Shown here one piece after another: positions 6,060 through 10,486 of a DNA stretch of 10,486 bases. Source of the DNA: Methylocapsa sp. (GTDB taxonomy: Bacteria > Pseudomonadota > Alphaproteobacteria > Rhizobiales > Beijerinckiaceae); NCBI GenBank assembly GCA_003162995.1, contig PLUZ01000405.1:4709-15194 (forward strand), in the 5' to 3' direction. Position numbers and translations under genes: made by a program. The notes under the pieces were generated by a model, which saw nothing but the letters and a program-made list of their open reading frames with translations, was not told the origin of the DNA and did not search any database. How positions within the stretch are numbered: the first letter of the stretch is position 1; each line of letters opens with the position of its first letter.

Positions 6060-6572
6060 ATGATTGTTTTCGTAGCGCTCTTGCGCGCTATCAATGTCGG
6101 TGGGACGGGGACGCTTTCAATGAAAGAGCTCTCCGCCTGGTGCACGAATCTCGGCCTCGTCAAAGTTCGTACCTACATTCAAAGCGGCAATATCGTCTTC
6201 GAGAGCAGACTTTCCGAAGAAGTGGTCCGGAACAAGTTGGAGCAGATGCTGGCTAAAAATATAGGCAAACGGGTCGGCGTCGTGGTTCGAACAGCGTCGG
6301 ACCTGCGGTCGGTTTTGGAAGCCAACCCTTTCCCCGACGCGCAACCGGAGAAGATTGCTGTCGTCTTTCAATCCGGCCCGTTGCCAGAAAGGCTTTTGGA
6401 CAATCTGGTCATTCCAGGCGGCGAGGAAATCCGACCAGGTAAGCGCGAGATATACATTCACTATCCCGATGGTATGGGGCGATCCAAACTCAAGCTTCCT
6501 TCATTGATGGGAACCGCCACGGCCCGAAACATCAACACAGTGGCCAAGTTGGTCGCCATGACGGCGACATAG
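6060..6572 (+). CDS. DUF1697 family protein
   Basis: This 170-residue protein starts MIVFVALLRAINVGGTG and continues RTYIQSGNIVFES, the hallmarks of DUF1697, a widespread family of about 170-180 residues with known folds but no settled function. The C-terminal KLKLPSLMGTATARNINTVAKL segment is also typical. An in-frame GTG at 6048 would add four residues. The ATG at 6060 is chosen because AGGA lies 5 bases before it, inside the region the longer form would translate. It lies 116 bp after the Rieske gene on the same strand and converges with cysNC. No role in the neighbouring pathways is evident. Confidence 0.85.
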   Translation: MIVFVALLRAINVGGTGTLSMKELSAWCTNLGLVKVRTYIQSGNIVFESRLSEEVVRNKLEQMLAKNIGKRVGVVVRTASDLRSVLEANPFPDAQPEKIAVVFQSGPLPERLLDNLVIPGGEEIRPGKREIYIHYPDGMGRSKLKLPSLMGTATARNINTVAKLVAMTAT

Positions 6573-6603
6573 GACAATCATAGCGCAACGGCATGGATGA
6601 TGG

Positions 6604-6647
6604 AGTGCTCATCCTCATTGGGCATGGCCCGCCAGGGTTTGAGCACT
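6604..6647. terminator. Candidate terminator/cruciform: AGTGCTCA...TGAGCACT
   Basis: AGTGCTCA (6604-6611) pairs perfectly with TGAGCACT (6640-6647). The interval contains a smaller GGGC-ATG-GCCC hairpin at 6620-6630. It lies in the convergent gap after the DUF1697 and cysNC stops, where a bidirectional terminator would be expected. Only a short T tract follows, so termination is inferred from position. Confidence 0.3.
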
Positions 6648-6650
6648 TTC

Positions 6651-6677
6651 GTCCGGCGCCTCGCCCCTATACCGGAC
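6651..6677. repeat. Inverted repeat GTCCGG...CCGGAC in the convergent gap
   Basis: GTCCGG (6651-6656) and CCGGAC (6672-6677) form a perfect 6-bp inverted repeat with a 15-base loop, directly after the previous inverted repeat and about 50 bp beyond the cysNC stop. It may serve as the cysNC-side terminator stem, but no T run follows on the minus strand. Confidence 0.25.
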
Positions 6678-6726
6678 AAACATCAAAAGATAAGCCGCAG
6701 TCATGCCGGCCTCTGGCGAGGAAACC

Positions 6727-8649
6727 TCAAATCGACCAGTCGTCGGCGAGGTCCTCGATGCGGTCGATGAGGCCGCGCGCGGTGAGCAGCGCGACGATCT
6801 GCGCCGCCGCCTGCTCGGCGGTCTGAGTGTTGCGGGCGACGATGATCTCGGGCGCCTCCGGCGGCTCGTAACTCTGAGTGATACCGGTGAAATTTTCGAT
6901 CTCTCCGGCCATGGCTTTTTTATAAAGACCTTTGGGATCGCGCGCGATGCATTCCGCAAGCGGCGTATCGACGAAAATCTCGATAAACTCATCCTTTCCG
7001 ACGAGGTCGCGAACCATGGCCCGCTCGGCCCGGAACGGCGAAATAAAAGAGCAAAGAACAATGAGACCCGCCTCCGTCATGAGCTTGGCGACCTCGCCAA
7101 TGCGGCGGATGTTTTCGACCCTATCAAGCTCCGTAAATCCCAAATCCTTATTGAGCCCGTGCCTAATATTATCGCCGTCGAGCAGGATGGTGTGGACGCC
7201 ATGCGCGTAAAGCCGGGTTTCAACGAGATTGGCGATCGTCGATTTGCCCGAGCCGGAAAGGCCCGTAAACCATACCACGGCGGGTTTATGATGCTTGATG
7301 CGGGAACGGTCCTGCTTGCCGACGCTAAGACCCTGGAGATGAATGTTGGCCGCGCGGCGAAGACCATAGGCGATCATGCCCGCAGCTGCTGTTTCGTTGG
7401 TCATGCGGTCTATTAAAATGAAAGCACCGGTTGTGTGATTCTCCTTATATGGGTCGAAGGCGATGGGCGCGGTCGTGGCGATGTTGCAGAAGCCAACTTC
7501 ATTGAGGCTCAAGGTTTTCGCCGGAAGTTCGCCAAGCGTATTCACATCAAGACGGTGCCTGAGCTCAGTCACGGTCGCGGGCACGGTTCTGGTGCCAGCT
7601 TTCATGAGATAGGAGCGGCGGGGCAAGAGCTTGTCGCCGCTCATCCATATGAGATGCGCGGCGAATTGATCGGACACCTCGGGCCGGTTCTTCGGTTCGC
7701 ATAAAATATCGCCGCGCGCGATATCGAGCTCATCTTCGAGCGTCAGAGTGACGGAATCGCCCGCCGTGGCGCTCGCAAGATCGCCATCCGCCGTGACGAT
7801 ACGCGCGATCCGCGACGAACGCCCTGAACCGGCGACAATAATTTCGTCTCCCGGACGGATGGTTCCACTCGCGATCGTTCCAGAGAATCCGCGAAAGTCG
7901 AGATGCGGGCGATTGACCCATTGGACGGCGAAGCGGAACGGCCGTCCGCCACCGTCTTCCGTAACATCGATCGTTTCAAGATAGTCGAGAAGCGCGGGTC
8001 CACTGTACCAGGGTGTGTTGGCGCTCTTTGCTGAAATGTTGTCGCCATGGCGGGCCGACACCGGAATGGGCATGATCGTTTTGAAATCGAGCGCGGCGGC
8101 GAAGGATTTGAAAGCCGCGACGATCTTGTCAAATCCCTCCCGGTCGAAGCCGGTCAAATCGATCTTGTTGACGGCAAGCACCACATGCCGGATGCCGGTC
8201 AGTGATACAATCGCGGCGTGGCGGCAGGTCTGGGTCAAGAGGCCCTTGCGCGCATCGACAAGCAGAATTGCGAGATCGGCGCCGGACGCGCCGGTTGCCA
8301 TGTTGCGGGTATATTGCTCGTGGCCGGGCGTGTCGGCGATGATGAACGAGCGCCTTGGCGTCGACACATAGCGATAGGCGACGTCGATCGTGATGCCTTG
8401 CTCGCGTTCGGCTTCGAGCCCATCCACGAGCAGGGCGAAGTCGATGTTGTCGCCGTCGGTGCCGTGCCGGCGGGAGTCGCGCTCGAGTGCCGCCAGCTGA
8501 TCATCGAGAATGAGGCTCTGCTCGTAAAGCAGACGGCCGATGAGCGTGGACTTCCCATCATCGACCGAGCCGCAGGTGAGCAATCTCAGGGTCGGAAGTG
8601 CCGACATTTGCTTGAGCAGAGGCGGGTCGGTTTGCACGGCTTCAAGCAT
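6727..8649 (-). CDS. cysNC: Bifunctional sulfate adenylyltransferase subunit 1 / adenylylsulfate kinase
   Basis: This cytoplasmic fusion (640 residues) makes APS with CysD, using GTP hydrolysis to drive the reaction, then phosphorylates APS to PAPS. The CysN part is an EF-Tu-like GTPase: P-loop GSVDDGKST (27-35), [11 protein letters not shown] for the G3 region (about 105-115), NKID for G4 (about 160), then beta-barrel domains. The CysC part starts near residue 450 with P-loop GLSGSGKST (463-471). It contains [10 protein letters not shown], the ISPFRAER active-site loop (about 537-544) and DPKGLYKKA. Both nucleotide sites look intact and the length fits NodQ/CysNC fusions. The start ATG overlaps the cysD stop by one base (TGATG), so translation is coupled. 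No reductase genes are adjacent, so PAPS could serve assimilation or sulfation. Confidence 0.96.
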   Translation of the reverse strand: MLEAVQTDPPLLKQMSALPTLRLLTCGSVDDGKSTLIGRLLYEQSLILDDQLAALERDSRRHGTDGDNIDFALLVDGLEAEREQGITIDVAYRYVSTPRRSFIIADTPGHEQYTRNMATGASGADLAILLVDARKGLLTQTCRHAAIVSLTGIRHVVLAVNKIDLTGFDREGFDKIVAAFKSFAAALDFKTIMPIPVSARHGDNISAKSANTPWYSGPALLDYLETIDVTEDGGGRPFRFAVQWVNRPHLDFRGFSGTIASGTIRPGDEIIVAGSGRSSRIARIVTADGDLASATAGDSVTLTLEDELDIARGDILCEPKNRPEVSDQFAAHLIWMSGDKLLPRRSYLMKAGTRTVPATVTELRHRLDVNTLGELPAKTLSLNEVGFCNIATTAPIAFDPYKENHTTGAFILIDRMTNETAAAGMIAYGLRRAANIHLQGLSVGKQDRSRIKHHKPAVVWFTGLSGSGKSTIANLVETRLYAHGVHTILLDGDNIRHGLNKDLGFTELDRVENIRRIGEVAKLMTEAGLIVLCSFISPFRAERAMVRDLVGKDEFIEIFVDTPLAECIARDPKGLYKKAMAGEIENFTGITQSYEPPEAPEIIVARNTQTAEQAAAQIVALLTARGLIDRIEDLADDWSI

Positions 8650-9557
8650 CAGAAATAGCCTTCCCGCTTTTTCTTTTCCATCGAGCCGGATTCGTCGTGG
8701 TCGATCAGACGGCCTTCCCGCTCCGATGTCGTCGAAGCGCGCATTTCCCCGATGATTTCGGGAAGGTTCGCGGCGCGCGAGCGGATCGCCCCTGTCAAGG
8801 GATAGCAGCCGAGCGTGCGAAAGCGGACGCTTTCCACGCGCGGGACCTCGCCAGGCAACAAGGGGAGACGCTCGTCATCGACCATGATGAGAGAGCCGTC
8901 ACGCTCGACGACGGGACGCTCCTTGGCAAAATAGAGCGGCACGACAGGAATATCCTCGGCCAAAATATAGTCCCAGACATCGAGCTCGGTCCAGTTGGAC
9001 AAGGGAAACACCCGCATCGACTCGCCTTGTTTGATCCTGGTGTTGAAAAGCTGCCAGAGTTCAGGCCGTTGATTGCGCGGATCCCAGGCATGCGCGGCGG
9101 AGCGGTGCGAGAAGATCCTTTCCTTAGCCCGGCTTTTTTCTTCGTCGCGCCTGGCGCCGCCAAAAGCCGCGTCGAAATGCCAAAGGTCGAGGGCCTGGCG
9201 CAGCCCTTCGGTCTTCATCACCTGCGTATGGACCGACGAGCCCGAGGCGACCGGCGAAATGCCGCGCTTCAGACCGTCCTGGTTGATGTGCACGAGAAGC
9301 TCCATCCCGGCCCTTCGCGCAGCTTCGTCGCGAAAAGCAATCATCTCGCGAAATTTCCAAGTGGTATCCACATGGAGCAGCGGAAATGGCGGCTTCGAGG
9401 GGAAGTAGGCCTTTTGCGCCAGATGCAGCATCACGCTCGAATCCTTGCCGATGGAATAGAGCATGACGGGCCGCTCGAACTCCGCGGCCACCTCGCGCAG
9501 GATAAAGATCGACTCTGATTCAAGCCGGCGCAGGTGGGGGGAGACAGTCTTTTTCAC
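8649..9557 (-). CDS. cysD: Sulfate adenylyltransferase subunit 2
   Basis: The 302-residue catalytic subunit transfers AMP from ATP to sulfate, giving APS, and works as a complex with the CysN GTPase encoded next. The PP-loop is SIGKDS (35-40). Other family hallmarks are [65 protein letters not shown] and the closing [12 protein letters not shown]. All parts are full length. The start codon is GTG at 9557, giving [21 protein letters not shown] lies about 7 bases upstream, and the family alignment begins a few residues later. It is the first gene of the cysD-cysNC operon, with a candidate promoter in the 60-70 bp upstream. Confidence 0.96.
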   Translation of the reverse strand: MKKTVSPHLRRLESESIFILREVAAEFERPVMLYSIGKDSSVMLHLAQKAYFPSKPPFPLLHVDTTWKFREMIAFRDEAARRAGMELLVHINQDGLKRGISPVASGSSVHTQVMKTEGLRQALDLWHFDAAFGGARRDEEKSRAKERIFSHRSAAHAWDPRNQRPELWQLFNTRIKQGESMRVFPLSNWTELDVWDYILAEDIPVVPLYFAKERPVVERDGSLIMVDDERLPLLPGEVPRVESVRFRTLGCYPLTGAIRSRAANLPEIIGEMRASTTSEREGRLIDHDESGSMEKKKREGYF

Positions 9558-9592
9558 ACAAACTACCTGTAATACATCTCATTTCACGTGGA

Positions 9593-9629
9593 ATTATACG
9601 TTATTATTATGCCGCCACCGGATTGGCAA
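9593..9629 (-). promoter_or_regulatory. Candidate promoter for cysD-cysNC
   Basis: On the minus strand, TTGCCA (9624-9629) is followed 17 bases later by TAATAA (9601-9606), with a second possible -10, TATAAT, at 9593-9598. The region is AT-rich compared with its surroundings and sits 36-72 bp before the cysD start. It fits a housekeeping-type promoter; which -10 is used is uncertain. Confidence 0.35.
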
Positions 9630-9789
9630 GGCTGCGACAAGTAGCTTTGCAATTTGGGATTGAACATTCCTGCGGATCGCACGCGATTGCGAGGCATTTT
9701 TGTTCATGTTGTTTTTTAGGTCAAAATGCTGATTTCGCAATGCCTCCGATCTTTGGAGCCGGGGAGAAAAAGCGCTCGCCCATCTCCAG

Positions 9790-10486
9790 TTGAGCTTTTG
9801 CCGCCTGCCACCCCTTGAGACCAATGAGCAGGCTTTTCGTCTCTTCGCGGCCGATGCGCTGCTTGAGACTGGCCTGTCTCCGCGCCGCCTCATGAAAGCC
9901 CTGGATCTCGATCCCGCCCCGCTCGATCTTTTACAAAAATACAATCCCGACCAGCCGCGCATTCCCGCTGGCAATGGCCGCCCAAGCGGCCGATGGGGCG
10001 ATGGTGGCGGCGCTGCCGCGACGCCCGCGCCCAAGGTGCCCCTCATAGGCCACGGGCAAACTCTGTCGGATATCTCCAAGGAGCCCGCGGGTCCGACGCA
10101 GCAAGTCGCGCAGAGTCTCAGACTCAAGGATCTTCCCGATGGGACACCCGTTGCACCTTATGACGAAAAGGCCGTTTCTTATAATAATCTTCCCATGAAT
10201 GCGCGGCAGATTCTGAAGTACAGGATGTTCGTTCAAGACGATGTGACAGGAGAGTGGAATGTCGGGATGGATGTTCCGCCAGGCAGTGAGGCCCGATTCA
10301 CCTTGAAGACGCGGGGTCAAGATGCCGGAAAGGATGATAGCGGTTGGGTGATTGCTCCACCCGGCAGCCCGCCTTTGCCGCCGGAAGGGTCGGAGCAAGA
10401 ACCCAAGTCAGGGCTGCGCTATGGGAAATGGAACCCTTCAACTTCGGAGCCCTATTTCAAGGTCTTTAATGATGGGGGGCAGGCAA
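9790..10486 (+). CDS. Uncharacterised protein with NPDQPRIPAG motif, 5' part (runs off right edge)
   Basis: The frame is open from a stop at 9730-9732 to the window end. Protein-like sequence begins around LPPLETNEQAFRLFAADALL, then GLSPRRLMKALDLDPAPLD, YNPDQPRIPAGNGRPSGRW, a Gly/Ala/Pro linker and LIGHGQTLSDISKEP. The rest is polar and proline/glycine-rich, with RMFVQDDVTGEWNVGMDVPP and PPGSPPLPPEGSEQEP. From memory, the NPDQPRxPAGxxxxGRW motif recurs near the N-termini of many Rhizobiales proteins of unknown, sometimes phage-like or secreted-toxin, type; I cannot assign a function. No signal peptide is seen. The start is unsettled: TTG 9790 covers the conserved-looking helices but lacks a close ribosome site (GGGGAG is about 23 bases upstream), and the first ATG is 9892. 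An ATG at 9726 in another frame would need a frameshift near 9800-9810. Confidence 0.65.
   Translation, partial: MSFCRLPPLETNEQAFRLFAADALLETGLSPRRLMKALDLDPAPLDLLQKYNPDQPRIPAGNGRPSGRWGDGGGAAATPAPKVPLIGHGQTLSDISKEPAGPTQQVAQSLRLKDLPDGTPVAPYDEKAVSYNNLPMNARQILKYRMFVQDDVTGEWNVGMDVPPGSEARFTLKTRGQDAGKDDSGWVIAPPGSPPLPPEGSEQEPKSGLRYGKWNPSTSEPYFKVFNDGGQA

Noticed and set aside
6703..7416. Long plus-strand reading frame opposite cysNC
   Set aside because: It lies entirely antisense to strongly conserved CysC/CysN sequence apart from a few codons and has no recognisable protein features; GC-rich genes commonly cast such shadows.
8697..9518. 273-codon plus-strand frame opposite cysD
   Set aside because: It is antisense to the full-length conserved CysD coding sequence, and the translation shows no domain or coherent motif.
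9594..10127. Minus-strand frame upstream of cysD
   Set aside because: Its translation is arginine/alanine-rich with no family features, and it overlaps the plus-strand frame that carries the recognisable NPDQPRIPAG motif.

Overview
The window looks like chromosomal DNA from an alphaproteobacterium, probably Rhizobiales. The genes are moderately GC-rich, and sulfate activation uses a CysD plus fused CysN-CysC pair. The last gene carries the NPDQPRxPAG motif that I associate with Rhizobiales-type proteins. A Beijerinckiaceae or Methylocystaceae host (methanotroph or N2-fixer relative) is my guess from gene style, not something the sequence proves.

Layout. (1) 1-253, minus: the 5' part of an unusual SAM-methyltransferase-like gene that runs off the left edge. 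(2) 364-1713, plus: a stand-alone Fe-S/CCG-domain protein equivalent to the C-terminal half of FAD-linked D-lactate/D-2-hydroxyacid dehydrogenases. (3) 1714-2058: about 345 bp holding what looks like an internally deleted remnant of a NifO/ArsC-like nitrogenase-associated protein. (4) 2059-3804, plus: a probable three-gene operon of a thiol-dioxygenase-like cupin lacking its metal ligands, an unrecognised 249-residue protein, and an FmdB-type zinc ribbon. (5) 3809-5391, minus: a class I methyltransferase, preceded by a TrpC-like protein that has lost several catalytic residues. (6) 5611-6572, plus: a Rieske ferredoxin, then a DUF1697 protein. (7) 6573-6726: a convergent intergenic region with two inverted repeats. 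(8) 6727-9557, minus: cysNC and cysD, translationally coupled. (9) About 9790 to the right edge, plus: the start of an unrecognised protein that stays open to the end.

How the genes fit together. cysD and cysNC form the complete sulfate-to-PAPS activation module. The rest is less conventional. Two proteins from well-known enzyme families (cysteine-dioxygenase-like cupin and indole-glycerol-phosphate synthase) keep their folds but lack the residues that define their chemistry. They lie within 2 kb of each other, near small Fe-S and zinc-ribbon proteins and a NifO-like relic. This suggests, without proving it, an accessory region for metal/sulfur or nitrogenase-related functions. The unknown 249-residue protein and the two pseudoenzyme-like genes are the best leads for new biology. 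No tRNA, rRNA, CRISPR array, insertion sequence or phage integrase was seen.
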